From Candidatus Poribacteria bacterium (GTDB lineage: Bacteria; Poribacteria; WGA-4E; WGA-3G): DNA of 64,000 nucleotides. Position numbers and translations under genes: made by a program. Position 1 is the stretch's first letter; each line of letters begins with the position of its first letter. Positions 46,801-54,956 of the stretch are shown here, piece after piece. The stretch is taken from NCBI GenBank assembly GCA_012267415.1, contig JAAXGN010000017.1:62001-126000 (forward strand), written 5' to 3'. The notes beneath the pieces were generated by a model. It did no database searches, was not told the origin of the DNA, and saw only the letters and a program-made list of their open reading frames with translations.

Positions 46801-47568
46801 GATACCGTTATTCGCTTCTGCTGCGATAATCCCGGATACATGAGTTCCATGTCCATTTTCATCAACGGGGTTATTATCGCGTAATGTGTAATCACCTACA
46901 CCTTGTAGTGTAGGTGCATCGCTAAAATCCCAACCGAATATGTCATCAACATATCCATTTTTATCGTCATCAATCCCGTTGGATGGAATTTCATCCTGAT
47001 TTTGCCATATCTGATTTATGAGCTCAGGATGTTCTCTTGTAATCCCACTGTCTACGACAGCCACAACAACGGAAGGTTTCCCACTTTGGATATGCCATGC
47101 TTTGGGAAGATTGATCGCCTTTAGATTCCACTGTTCAATATATCGCGGGTCATTTGGGTCTGTCTCATCACAGAACTGATTAAGTCTGTTGAATTCAACT
47201 TTTTCAACGATAGGATGTTCTGAGCATATTTGGAAAAACTTCTGTATATCTGTTTGACCATCAAACCTAATTAAGTAGTATCGTGAAAGCTGTGGATGTT
47301 GACCCGCGGGTGTATCTGTATTAAAAACTGGCTCTATACTTACGATTCCTGAGGCTGCATTCTGTATTTTCAAGTCTGCAATCGTTCTATGTGGGTGCAA
47401 TTGTATTATTAACTCTTGCTGATGTGTGTTTGCAGTGCCGATGATTCTGTTCGTTTGGGAATAGTATTTCTCTGGATATGTATTTTGTTTAGTGATTTCT
47501 GCATAGATATAAGTTTCTATACAGAAGATTAAGATTATATAATAAGCGATAGTGCAAAAGTGTCTCAT
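43864..47568 (-). CDS. Subtilisin-like (S8) surface protease with FG-GAP and sorting domains
   Basis: A 1234-residue secreted serine protease. A signal peptide (1-23) is followed by a propeptide-like segment. The catalytic triad is visible: D173 in AVVDSGITREHPEL, H240 in DENGHGTHVSG and S400 in SGTSMATAHVSG, with the oxyanion Asn in AAAGN near 336. Downstream are Ig-like regions and several FG-GAP/EF-type motifs (DTDGDNLYEIL, DLDSDGLPEIY, DYDGDGHYEIV, DMDGDGISEFA, DIDSDGNNELL) between about 660 and 1030. The C terminus KVYPNPARGNQ...VSSGIYIYVLES is a T9SS-type-A-like sorting domain of a different subtype from the PNPFNPETW proteins. It is transcribed alone. Confidence 0.92.
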   Translation of the reverse strand: MRHFCTIAYYIILIFCIETYIYAEITKQNTYPEKYYSQTNRIIGTANTHQQELIIQLHPHRTIADLKIQNAASGIVSIEPVFNTDTPAGQHPQLSRYYLIRFDGQTDIQKFFQICSEHPIVEKVEFNRLNQFCDETDPNDPRYIEQWNLKAINLPKAWHIQSGKPSVVVAVVDSGITREHPELINQIWQNQDEIPSNGIDDDKNGYVDDIFGWDFSDAPTLQGVGDYTLRDNNPVDENGHGTHVSGIIAAEANNGIGIAGIAWHCQLMPLRAGIRLAGGGRFLQNDDVAAAIVYAADNGADVINLSLGDTVNAFIIQDAVQYAYSKGCIIVAAAGNAVQPGAYFPAALNSVISVASLDNNLHLGNTNFGASIDIAAPGEDILSTDIAPSGLGYALRSGTSMATAHVSGVAALMISANPSCSNTEIRHWLVQTARQLSITDLVGAGLVDAYAVLTEQINLTAHITETRFSHSSEGVNQGRVEVYGTAAGHGFSHFWLEYGISETPDLWYPIGIVETEVKHNTLLQEWNTSDLDEGIYTIRLNVKDENDHTIRDKVVVELRHTHPVVSKHESSVWLSRDRYDTTIIWHTDVLTTGIVEIFSEKDIDKPIRIARSDSVNLQHIVYLSETGLPTGEYLYQLKLHNLSGITHIDNRENGLYPITVREDQISRIYLQLAAVARQGYHAIATNLDLNNNGRRELIGVVAEGPLMSSSQVLELTENGDIVNVASINQNISRIWDIADTDGDNLYEILCSSSTGSKTITFLLEQPTTGEYPTERIWESEENWGGTISDLDSDGLPEIYSRHNSTNAISVYESVADNTFMEITKLENPTQGMNSIGTKFATGDYDGDGHYEIVAGDSDGHVFIYENRGDNRYRHTWSDVMIDSLPLLFAAGDMDGDGISEFAIGAKAWTVGIDLPRQHWLFAAYTSSGNDAYKRVLHQRIRELQDGESGIRIADTNSDGLNELCIVVPPNFYLIQYDGFSYIPIWHQNATSTFNPIVADIDSDGNNELLFNANKVLTAFDQNTSINSTQTTTTVPVTQTHQPEMVSAQYSAPQQLLVEFNVPMDKSAGYTSRYSLHRYVPENDNRSYESFTPQSAILDRSLKRVVLTFSENVFSPDYTYRLETFQLSDLNGVELSEEKRTILVVYSAETDSNIKVYPNPARGNQVVFDRLPDRSKVKIYNVSGGLIASLNPEDDQHIGGRCRKVWSLNGVSSGIYIYVLESDKENLIGKISVIK

Positions 47569-47686
47569 TCAGATTTCATGCCTTTAGAATAGGTGTGTAA
47601 AGTTTTTGTTCCTGGATTCCCTCTGGCGTGTAAAATTTTGTTTCCTTATGTGTCAATCTATAAGGATTTATTTGCTATGAAAATGT

Positions 47687-47860
47687 CTTTAGTCCCGTAG
47701 GGACGATATGTTTGTAGAAAAACGTGTGGTTATCTCTCTTTAGTCCCGTAGGGACGATATGTTTATGTTATTGCCTTATTTTGCACATATCGTCCCTACG
47801 GGACTAAGAACGGGTGTTTAATCATGATCTATAAACATATCGTCCCTACGGGACTGAGGA
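47687..47860. repeat. Palindromic repeat block, TTTAGTCCCGTAGGGACGATATG
   Basis: Four copies: two direct (47687 and 47740) and two inverted (47783 and 47834). Each has the palindrome GTCCC-GTA-GGGAC. The block is repeated at 51243-51471 in the same arrangement. It lies in the 608-bp gap between the protease and acetolactate synthase-type genes, together with the MITE at 47961-48087. Confidence 0.88.
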
Positions 47861-47960
47861 CACTATTAGATCGGATTTATCTTCTTAAATTGACGATTAT
47901 GGAGACAAAATATTTGCACGCCCCTTTAGAATTGCAATTTCATTTTTTATCTGCTATAGT

Positions 47961-48087
47961 ATAAGCAGGTTTGAATACTAAATATGCAGGTTTCCGTTGA
48001 TGACGGGCGGGGAGACCCCGCCCCTACGGGTTCGGTGCCTTCGGGATTATCGGAAAATTGATAATTCATTATTTAATATTGCTTAAA
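47961..48087 (+). repeat. MITE-like element M1, copy 1
   Basis: About 127 bp running from ATAAGCAGGTTTGAATACTA to ATTATTTAATATTGCTTAAA. The core is GACGGGCGGGGAGACCCCGCCC. The ends are imperfect inverted repeats (TTTAAGCA...AATATTAAAT). Same sequence family at 49816-49943 (inverted) and 58229-58358. Confidence 0.85.
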
Positions 48088-48176
48088 CTGATCGATTTTC
48101 AGCACAACCTCAGTTAATTGTATCGGTTTTATGTCAGAAAAGCAAAACAATATCTATATTGATAGGAGTGAGTTAC

Positions 48177-49814
48177 ATGAAAGCTTCAGAGCTTGCCGTA
48201 AAGTGTTTAGAAAATGAAGATGTTGCGTACATCTTTGGTATACCGGGTGAGGAAAACATGGATCTGATGGATGCATTGCTGGAATCCAAGATTCAGTTTA
48301 TTCAGACCCGGGATGAACGTGGTGCTGCTTTTATGGCAGATGTATATGGTCGTCTGACAGGTAAGGCAGGTGTGTGCCTTGCTACACTTGGTCCGGGGGC
48401 GATGAACCTTGTTACGGGAGTTGCCGATGCAAATATGGATAGAGCACCACTCGTTGCAATTACAGGACAAGCAAGTTTAGATAGGATGCATAAAGAATCC
48501 CATCAATATATGGATGCCGTATCCGTTTTTAAGCCGATGACAAAATGGAACACACTGATACATCTCCCAGAAATCATACCTGAGTCTTTTAGTAAAGCCT
48601 TTAAGATAGCAGTTGCTGAGAAACCCGGTGCAACACATATAGACTTTCCAGAAGATCTTGCAAAGATGGACGTTGATGCTGAACCGATACGGCATGATTT
48701 TCCAAGTGAAACAGAACCGGTTATAAAGTGTTTACAACGTGCTGCACAGTTGATAAACGATGCGAAACAACCTATAATCCTTGCAGGAAATGGTGTCGTT
48801 AGACAGAATGCTTCTCGTATTCTGACCCAATTTGCTGAAATGACGAACATACCCGTTGCTCACACCTTTATGGGTAAAGGCAGTATCCCGTGGACACATA
48901 GACTATCACTGCTTAGCGTTGGATTACAGGCACATGACTATGTTTCTTGCGGTTTTGACAGGGCAGACCTTGTCATTGCAGTCGGTTATGACATAGTGGA
49001 GTATCATCCAACACTGTGGAACCCCAATCGGGACAAAAAGTTGATACATATTGACACTGAACCCAGTGAGAGTGATGCTGCCTATGTTACGGATGTAGAA
49101 ATGGTTGGAAACATAAGGCAAAGTCTTAGACACTTGATGGCTGAAGAGATTTATCCTAAAGATGCTGATTACGCATCAAACACCTTACGCAAGATCATAC
49201 TTGATCAACTTTCTGAACATCGAGACGATTCAGATTTCCCAATGAAACCGCAAAAGATACTCAGCGATATCCGGTCTGTGTTAGATGAGGATGATATTCT
49301 GATCTCAGATGTAGGTGCACACAAAATGTGGATCGCACGGATGTATCCATGCTACAAACCGAATACGTGTATAATATCAAATGGGTTTGCGGCTATGGGG
49401 ATAGCCGTGCCAGGGGGTCTCGTGGCGAAGTTAACCTATCCTGAACGGAAGTGTCTTGCTGTGTGTGGAGATGGTGGTTTTCTTATGAATTCACAAGAAC
49501 TTGAAACGGCTGTTCGGGTGGGTGTTCCATTTGTGACACTTATCTTTAACGACGAGGCTTACGGACTGATTGAATGGAAACAGATGAATGACTTCGGAAG
49601 GCCTGCACATATCGATTTCACAAATCCTGATTTTGTAAAATATGCCGAAGCATTCGGAGCAAAAGGCTACCGTGTTGAAGGAAGCGATGAGCTCGTACCC
49701 ATTTTAAATGAGGCATTTCGTCAGGAAGTGCCATCCGTAATAGACTGTCCTGTCAATTATGCGGAAAACCTACGTTTGACTGAACAACTGGGTCAATTAA
49801 CATGTCCAATTTAG
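48177..49814 (+). CDS. Acetolactate synthase-type ThDP enzyme
   Basis: A 545-residue thiamine-diphosphate enzyme. The N terminus MKASELAVKCLENEDVAYIFGIPGEENMDL carries the catalytic Glu of IPGEE, followed by GRLTGKAGVCLATLGPGAMN and, in the C-terminal domain, the ThDP motif VCGDGGFLMNSQELETA...FNDEAYG near 425-460. The family condenses two pyruvates to acetolactate; the sequence is closest in style to AlsS/IlvB large subunits. No IlvN regulatory subunit follows. I start it at ATG 48177 (AGGAG 8 nt upstream) rather than a TTG at 48159. Inverted MITE copies flank the gene on both sides. Confidence 0.85.
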   Translation: MKASELAVKCLENEDVAYIFGIPGEENMDLMDALLESKIQFIQTRDERGAAFMADVYGRLTGKAGVCLATLGPGAMNLVTGVADANMDRAPLVAITGQASLDRMHKESHQYMDAVSVFKPMTKWNTLIHLPEIIPESFSKAFKIAVAEKPGATHIDFPEDLAKMDVDAEPIRHDFPSETEPVIKCLQRAAQLINDAKQPIILAGNGVVRQNASRILTQFAEMTNIPVAHTFMGKGSIPWTHRLSLLSVGLQAHDYVSCGFDRADLVIAVGYDIVEYHPTLWNPNRDKKLIHIDTEPSESDAAYVTDVEMVGNIRQSLRHLMAEEIYPKDADYASNTLRKIILDQLSEHRDDSDFPMKPQKILSDIRSVLDEDDILISDVGAHKMWIARMYPCYKPNTCIISNGFAAMGIAVPGGLVAKLTYPERKCLAVCGDGGFLMNSQELETAVRVGVPFVTLIFNDEAYGLIEWKQMNDFGRPAHIDFTNPDFVKYAEAFGAKGYRVEGSDELVPILNEAFRQEVPSVIDCPVNYAENLRLTEQLGQLTCPI

Positions 49815-49815
49815 G

Positions 49816-49943
49816 TTAAGCAAGATTAAATAATGAATCATCAATTTTCCGATTTTACTGCAGGCTCTGAACCCGTAGGGGCGGGGTCTCCCCGCCCGTC
49901 TTCAACGTGCAACCTGCATATTTAATATTCAAACGGGCTTAAA
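49816..49943 (-). repeat. MITE-like element M1, copy 2 (inverted)
   Basis: Reverse-complement copy of the 47961-48087 element, from TTAAGCAAGATTAAATAATGAATCAT to AATATTCAAACGGGCTTAAA. With copy 1 it forms long inverted repeats around the acetolactate synthase-type gene. Confidence 0.85.
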
Positions 49944-49978
49944 GAGGATTGTGAATAAAAAAGGAGGAAAGATAGAAT

Positions 49979-51019
49979 ATGGCAATATCAACAATAGAAT
50001 GGGATGAGGATAGAATCAAACTGATAGATCAAACTTTACTACCAAACGAATTCAAGCAGATTTACTGTGACGACCTGGAATCAATATGGGAAGCGATCAA
50101 GTCGCTACGAGTTCGTGGTGCACCTGCAATTGGTATCGCGGGTGCTTTAGGAGCAGTGCTTGGAATATGGAATTCAGATGCCGAAACATATCAAGAATTT
50201 GCCAAAGAGTTGAAATCTGCCACGGATTATCTTGCTACATCCCGTCCGACTGCGGTAAATCTCTTTTGGGCATTAGACAGAATAACGAAGACTGCAGAGG
50301 AGAATAGTCATCTCTCTATTCCAGAACTCAAAGAGAAATTGCTTTCAGAAGCAGAGGAGATCATTGAGGAGGATAAAGCCATGTGTCGTGCAATTGGACA
50401 ACACGGTATGGCACTGCTCAATGAAAACGATACGATTCTGACACACTGTAATGCGGGCGGATTGGCAACTTCTGACTACGGGACAGCACTTGCTGTTATG
50501 TTTAGTGCCCATGATGCAGGTAAGAATATAAAGGTCTTCGCGGATGAGACACGCCCCTTGTTACAAGGTGCACGACTGACGACATGGGAACTCATGCAAG
50601 CAGGAATAGACGTTACACTCATCTGTGACAATATGGCTGCACAGGTCATGAAAGAAGGTAAAATACAGTGTGTTATTGTCGGTGCGGATCGTATTGCAGC
50701 AAATGGAGACACTGCAAATAAAATCGGGACATATAACGTTGCCATTCTTGCTCAAGCACATGACATTCCGTTTTATGTTGCTGCACCGACATCTACGTTG
50801 GATTTCGCTCTTGAAACGGGTGCAGAAATACCAATTGAACAACGTTCCCCAGAAGAGGTAACAGAGGGGTTTGGAAAGGCAACTGCACCTGAAGGTGTAA
50901 AGGTCTACAGTCCCGCATTTGATGTTACGCCAGCATCCTTAGTGTCAGCAATAATCACAGAAAAAGGGATAGCCCGGGCACCCTTTACTGAAAGTTTGAA
51001 GATTTTACGTGATTCTTAG
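49979..51019 (+). CDS. mtnA: S-methyl-5-thioribose-1-phosphate isomerase
   Basis: A 346-residue member of the aIF2B/MtnA family. RVRGAPAIGIAGALG near residues 43-57 binds the phosphate, THCNAGGLATSDYGTAL near 156-172 carries the catalytic Cys, and GADRIAANGDTANKIGTY near 236-253 carries the catalytic Asp. It converts methylthioribose-1-phosphate to methylthioribulose-1-phosphate in the methionine salvage pathway, in the cytoplasm. AGGAGG stands 12 nt upstream. No other salvage gene is adjacent. Length and motifs are normal for the family. Confidence 0.93.
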   Translation: MAISTIEWDEDRIKLIDQTLLPNEFKQIYCDDLESIWEAIKSLRVRGAPAIGIAGALGAVLGIWNSDAETYQEFAKELKSATDYLATSRPTAVNLFWALDRITKTAEENSHLSIPELKEKLLSEAEEIIEEDKAMCRAIGQHGMALLNENDTILTHCNAGGLATSDYGTALAVMFSAHDAGKNIKVFADETRPLLQGARLTTWELMQAGIDVTLICDNMAAQVMKEGKIQCVIVGADRIAANGDTANKIGTYNVAILAQAHDIPFYVAAPTSTLDFALETGAEIPIEQRSPEEVTEGFGKATAPEGVKVYSPAFDVTPASLVSAIITEKGIARAPFTESLKILRDS

Positions 51020-51060
51020 TCTTATTTTGTAGGTCGGGTAGAGCATAGCGAAACCCGACA

Positions 51061-51197
51061 GGCCGGTAGGTGCGATATCCTTATCGCACCGGAACTTAAT
51101 CGAAAATCTTCAATGAAACAGGTTTACCATATTCTGTTTCGTCCAAGGTTGCCGCGTAGAATCCAGTGCGATTAGGAAATCGCACCTACCGGGTCGG
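51061..51197. repeat. GGTGCGATAAGGATATCGCACC-type inverted repeats
   Basis: Two inverted GTAGGTGCGAT...ATCGCACC units separated by a CCGCGTAGAATCC-type spacer, the same inner sequence as in the MITE at 33217-33404 but here without the ATGAAGATTAA ends. Confidence 0.7.
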
Positions 51198-51242
51198 ACA
51201 CATGGGTATAATTCCTCTTAAGCTAACTTAGTATTCGTGTCT

Positions 51243-51471
51243 CTTTAGTCCCGTAGGGACGATATGTTTATAGAAAAACGTGTGGTTACCTCTCTTTAGT
51301 CCCGTATGAAGATTAAGTTATTAATTGGGTAATACGCGGGCGGGGAAACCCCGCCCCTACGAAGCCCTACTCCTACGATGAGTTATTGCCTATTGTTACA
51401 CATATCGTCCCTACGGGACTAAGAACCGGTGTTCAATCATGATCTATAAACATATCGTCCCTACGGGACTG
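51243..51471. repeat. Second TTTAGTCCCGTAGGGACGATATG block, interrupted
   Basis: Paralogue of 47687-47860 with the same order of two direct and two inverted units and the same spacers (AGAAAAACGTGTGGTTA; GTGTTCAATCATGATCTATAAAC). The second unit breaks off after AGTCCCGTA at 51305, where a foreign segment begins. Confidence 0.85.
51306..51380 (+). repeat. ATGAAGATTAA MITE remnant nested in repeat block
   Basis: ATGAAGATTAAGTTATTAAT...GCGGGCGGGGAAACCCCGCCC...CTACTCCTACGATG closely matches the left part of the element at 36557-36686. It interrupts the second palindromic unit of the surrounding block; the right terminal repeat is missing. Confidence 0.75.
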
Positions 51472-51567
51472 AAGACACAAACACAAGACAGTTATGAACT
51501 AAATTGACGCTAATGGTGCGATTTCCGTATCGCACCTACCGACCTGGTGAATCTGTTCCTGACACGG

Positions 51568-52857
51568 TTAGGCAACTTTAGCAATATTTTCACGTGTACC
51601 CTGAATATCAAAGCATTCATATTGGTTTGTATTCATAAACCGGGTAGCAAATTCCATTGCTTGTTTCTCAGTTAGGTATCCTTCATCTATTTCAGCTTCA
51701 AGTGCGCGTTGGATTTCTCTTCTTGCTTGTATTGCGTAAGCCATTGCACTTGTAGGCCAACCTGTATCTCCACCGAATGCAAACAACTTGTTTGACGGCA
51801 CAGCATGGATACAACGTCTAAGAAAGTCACGTGAACTATAGGGGTCAATGCTCCATGCCCAGCAGAAATCTACATATATGTTACGATAATGTTTTGCAAG
51901 CGCAACTAATTCGTCGTTATATGGATATGCAATATGCATTAAGACGAACTTCGCATCCAGATACCGTGAAAACAGGGCACACATATTTCCTGCGGGAATA
52001 CGACTGACAGGCATTCGGTTGTTTCCTGCATAGTAACTGGTATGGATTTTGAATGGAAGGTTATGTTCGATCGTCTGTTCAACGCCGCGTGCCCAGCACC
52101 AATCACCAAGACAAAGACGCGTATTTACATCTATCTCTTCTGAAGGTTTTGTCAACACTTTATCCAATGCATTAGATGCTTCAGCATCTGTGCGTTCTGT
52201 CCAAGTAAGTGTTCGGTTATATGCATGTTGCGATTTTACTGCAATTGCACAGGGGGCATGTTTAGCGAAAATTGATTCTATACTACTTCTTAATGTAGCA
52301 AGGTCTTTTACCGCAATACCTGTTTCAGCATTTATGGCTTTTGTATCAATGTGTCCATTACAGAAATTTGCCCAAGAAAGGTCGTATAAGAAGAACTCTG
52401 GACCGGACATGTCCGGAGCACAGTCCCAACTGAAGTCATCGGTCTGAATGTGATCAAGATTAGCCATATCCCGCAGTATTTCAAGACGTTTTCCTTTAGA
52501 ACGAATGTCCTTCACCTTATCTTGTGCATCTGCTATCCCTTGACCTGTCAATTCATCAAGTTCATAGATGTTTTCTGCGACGATGCGAACTGCTTCACCA
52601 TATCCTGTAAATTGTGTTGCCTCCCATGCATCTCGTATCGCTTCAAACCTTTGTTTGATGTCCTTACTGGGATCCATTAGATCGTGCAATGCTTGAGGTG
52701 TTGCCCCTGCTGTAACCAGGTCTGCAGGAACATAGTTGCCGAATAGGTCCTGAAGAATATCTGGACCGTTATCGACCCAGTCATTTTCTCTACGCATGTG
52801 TTCGTGTGTATCCACTAAACATAAGGATTGTATATGATTATTTAGATCTGTAGCCAT
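51568..52857 (-). CDS. Amidohydrolase family protein (Amidohydro_2-like)
   Basis: A 429-residue TIM-barrel amidohydrolase. The metal motif VDTHEHMR occurs near residues 14-21, IHTSYYAGNNRMP near 273-285 and LMHIAYPYNDE further on; the barrel-end Asp lies in FGGDTGWP near 373. The PF04909 family hydrolyses or decarboxylates varied substrates. I start it at ATG 52857, 6 nt after AAGGAG, rather than further upstream at 52926, where no RBS is seen. It is monocistronic, between repeat regions. Substrate unknown; glucuronate isomerase-like sugar chemistry is an alternative. Confidence 0.8.
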   Translation of the reverse strand: MATDLNNHIQSLCLVDTHEHMRRENDWVDNGPDILQDLFGNYVPADLVTAGATPQALHDLMDPSKDIKQRFEAIRDAWEATQFTGYGEAVRIVAENIYELDELTGQGIADAQDKVKDIRSKGKRLEILRDMANLDHIQTDDFSWDCAPDMSGPEFFLYDLSWANFCNGHIDTKAINAETGIAVKDLATLRSSIESIFAKHAPCAIAVKSQHAYNRTLTWTERTDAEASNALDKVLTKPSEEIDVNTRLCLGDWCWARGVEQTIEHNLPFKIHTSYYAGNNRMPVSRIPAGNMCALFSRYLDAKFVLMHIAYPYNDELVALAKHYRNIYVDFCWAWSIDPYSSRDFLRRCIHAVPSNKLFAFGGDTGWPTSAMAYAIQARREIQRALEAEIDEGYLTEKQAMEFATRFMNTNQYECFDIQGTRENIAKVA

Positions 52858-53038
52858 CGGTATCTCCTTTTTTCTTTCAAAACCGAAAATATGGATTATA
52901 ATAAGAGAATTGTGATTGACAGTCAAGTTTTAATTTTTTATGCTACTGAATTTAATATGTCCACCCAGATTTCACGAATGTGTAAAGTTCTTGTAGAAAC
53001 ACATGAGTAAGAAGAGGAGTTAGGTTTCTGTAAAATGT

Positions 53039-53223
53039 CAAGCCCCAGAGGGGCGAAAGGTGTGTAGAAAACGTTGATATTACCATAGTAAGCCCCAGCG
53101 GGGCGAAAAGTATATCATGCTACGAAAATTAATAACACACGTTCTATATACTTTCGCACCGCTGGTGCTTGGTCTTTTGTTGTTCACACGTTCTATATAC
53201 CTTTCGCACCGCTGGTGCTTGGA
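53039..53223. repeat. REP-like palindrome array without a transposase
   Basis: Two direct copies (AAGCCCCAGAGGGGCGAAAGG at about 53039 and AAGCCCCAGCGGGGCGAAAAG at about 53088) face two inverted copies (CTTTCGCACCGCTGGTGCTTGG at about 53151 and 53200). Same family as the arrays around the transposase at 6955. It occupies the 576-bp gap before the PhyH gene; no gene was seen in the gap. Confidence 0.82.
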
Positions 53224-53324
53224 CTTTTATTGTTCACACATTCTTATCTTGGTAATCTTGAAATCCTGTAAATCCTGGTTCAGACAAGTAACCAAAACTT
53301 TACACACTCTCAACTTCAATATTG

Positions 53325-53353
53325 TTGACTCTAACCGCTAATCTGTGTATAAT
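53325..53353 (+). promoter_or_regulatory. Strong predicted sigma70 promoter of PhyH gene
   Basis: TTGACT (53325-53330), 17-bp spacer, TATAAT (53348-53353). The ATG is at 53434, with GGAG upstream of it. Confidence 0.65.
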
Positions 53354-53433
53354 TACTAAGTATCAAGTAGGGAGTTTTAGGATTGAGGAACCCAATGATA
53401 TTTATGGAATATGTCTGAATAGGAGTTAAAAGA

Positions 53434-54285
53434 ATGCTCTCCCAGGAACAGATAGCGTTGTATAAGAAAAATGGTTATATCGGTGTTGAAGCGGTTCTAA
53501 CGGATGCGGAAGTAGCTGCGCTTTGCCGTGTCACAGATGAATTTGTTGAAAAATCTCGGGAAGTCACTGAACACAACGACATTTTTGATTTGGAACCCGG
53601 ACACACAGCAGAAAACCCAAAAGTACGTAGAATCAAGAGCCCGTGTCTATATCACTCCGTATATGATCAAACGTTACGACATCCGAACATACTTGCGATT
53701 GTCAGCCAACTCATAGGACACGGACTAAGATACAATGGACATAAACTGAATATGAAGTATCCTGAGTTCGGTAGTCCAGTTGAGTGGCATCAGGATTGGG
53801 CTTTCTACCCGCATACGAATGATGATCTGCTTGCTGTTGGTGTCGTCATTGATGATATGACAGTTGAGAACGGTGCCTTGATGGTAATCCCAGGTTCTCA
53901 CACCGGCCCGACCTTAGACCATCATCAGAATGGAGCGTTTGTCGGAGCAGTTACGGATCCAGATTTCACACCAGAAGGTGCTGTGCCAATTGAACTAAAG
54001 GCTGGTGGCATAACTATTCACCATGTACGTGCCCTACACGGTTCTGCCCCGAATACTTCACAAAAGTCCAGACGTTTGCTACTATTTCAATACTGTGCTG
54101 TGGATGCATGGCCCCTAAAAGGGATACCCGATTGGGACACTTTCAACGATTTCATTATTCAAGGTGAACCCACAAACCAACCGCGAATCGTTTCTACGCC
54201 TATTCGTATGCCGGAACCCTACTCTGAAAAGAAAGGTTCAATTTATGAAGTCCAATCTCTGCTTGAGAAACGGATGTTTGGATAG
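53434..54285 (+). CDS. Phytanoyl-CoA dioxygenase (PhyH)-like oxygenase
   Basis: A 283-residue Fe(II)/2-oxoglutarate dioxygenase of the PhyH family. The iron-binding HxD is in VEWHQDWAFYPH near residues 108-119, the distal His in VRALHGSAPN near 197-206, and the 2-oxoglutarate-binding Arg in SRRLLLFQY. N-terminal helices FKKNGYIGVE-type (here YKKNGYIGVEAVL) are typical. These enzymes hydroxylate small metabolites; the family is strongly expanded in Poribacteria. It has its own promoter. The following minus-strand genes converge on it. Confidence 0.88.
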   Translation: MLSQEQIALYKKNGYIGVEAVLTDAEVAALCRVTDEFVEKSREVTEHNDIFDLEPGHTAENPKVRRIKSPCLYHSVYDQTLRHPNILAIVSQLIGHGLRYNGHKLNMKYPEFGSPVEWHQDWAFYPHTNDDLLAVGVVIDDMTVENGALMVIPGSHTGPTLDHHQNGAFVGAVTDPDFTPEGAVPIELKAGGITIHHVRALHGSAPNTSQKSRRLLLFQYCAVDAWPLKGIPDWDTFNDFIIQGEPTNQPRIVSTPIRMPEPYSEKKGSIYEVQSLLEKRMFG

Positions 54286-54294
54286 CAGATGTGC

Positions 54295-54330
54295 CTAAAA
54301 AATCCTCATGCATTTTCATACATGAGGATT
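54295..54330 (-). terminator. Terminator of the HMA selenoprotein operon
   Basis: Perfect 10-bp stem AATCCTCATG/CATGAGGATT (54301-54310 with 54321-54330), 10-nt loop, followed on the minus strand by TTTTTTA. It lies 69 nt beyond the last HMA gene and between convergent genes. Confidence 0.8.
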
Positions 54331-54398
54331 AAAGTAGGGATATAATCAGGGGTAAGTTCAAGGTTTTTAGATAGACATAAAAGCACTATCTAAATTAT

Positions 54399-54842
54399 CT
54401 ACTGTGTTTCTTCAGTAACTGTTGCTTCTTCAGTAACTGTTGCTTCTTCGGAAACCGTTGCTTCTTCAAAAACCGTTGCTGTGAAACGCGGTTGATCATC
54501 AACTTCTTCAACACCTTCAACGGTCTTTATTAACGTATCAGTATCAACCTTACCTTTTTCAACCTTTAAGACAACCTTTTCATCTTTGTCTGAAATCGTC
54601 ACAACTTCGGTTACACCAGCAATCTTCAAAAGTGCATCCTGCACTTTAGCTGTACATGAACTTCAGACCATACCTGTTACATTCAGGCTGACTTCTTCAG
54701 TAGGAACAGTTAACGCTGTCTCTGTATCGGCTGATACCTGTTCTGAATCATCTTTTTGTTGGTTAGCACATCCAGAGATGACTGTCAACATAGCAAGCAT
54801 GACTGCTAACATAGCAACGCTAATGGTAACTCTATTTAACAT
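54399..54842 (-). CDS. HMA-domain lipoprotein selenoprotein (GMV-Sec-SSC)
   Basis: One gene of 147 residues if the TGA at 54663-54665 is read as selenocysteine (residue 60); otherwise it appears as two pieces. It has a lipoprotein signal (lipobox VISGC, Cys near residue 21) and a Thr/Glu linker. A heavy-metal-associated domain follows: LNVTGMV-Sec-SSCTAKVQDALL, then GVTEVVTISDKDEKVVLKVE. The recoded base triplet is exactly the first Cys of the GMxCxxC metal motif. The tail holds ATVTEE repeats. A hairpin 15 nt after the UGA fits a SECIS. The start is ATG 54842 with GAGG upstream. Role inferred: periplasmic metal or mercury/selenium binding or redox. Confidence 0.85.
54629..54647 (-). promoter_or_regulatory. 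SECIS-like hairpin of the GMV-Sec-SSC gene
   Basis: AAAGTGC-AGGAT-GCACTTT, seven perfect pairs with an AGGAU loop, starting 15 nt after the UGA (54663-54665). Position and GG-containing loop fit a bacterial SECIS recognised by SelB. Confidence 0.75.
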
Positions 54843-54956
54843 AATCAATCCTCAATTCATTATAATTTATGTAATGATGTTTGTTTACGACTATTTTCTT
54901 GACTATTACAGCGTGAAAGAGATGAAGGGCGAGAAGACTCGCCCAATCAACGTAAT

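Noticed and set aside
47687..51471. Regularly repeated TTTAGTCCCGTAGGGACGATATG units that could look like a CRISPR array
   Set aside because: Units occur in both orientations, spacers are few and similar between the two blocks, and no cas gene is near. They are palindromic dispersed repeats.
49816..51567. Possible rho-independent terminators formed by GGGCGGGG...CCCCGCCC hairpins
   Set aside because: They lack a following T-run and belong to dispersed MITE cores, so no terminator is claimed.
53262..53310. AAATCCTGTAAATCCTGGTTCAGAC, tRNA-like TpsiC arm appearance
   Set aside because: No acceptor stem, anticodon arm or partner strand is found; it resembles a decayed dispersed repeat.
53117..53341. 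ORF of 74 codons in the gap before the PhyH gene
   Set aside because: It lies across REP palindromes, has no RBS and its internal repeats are those of the DNA repeat, so it is not a gene.
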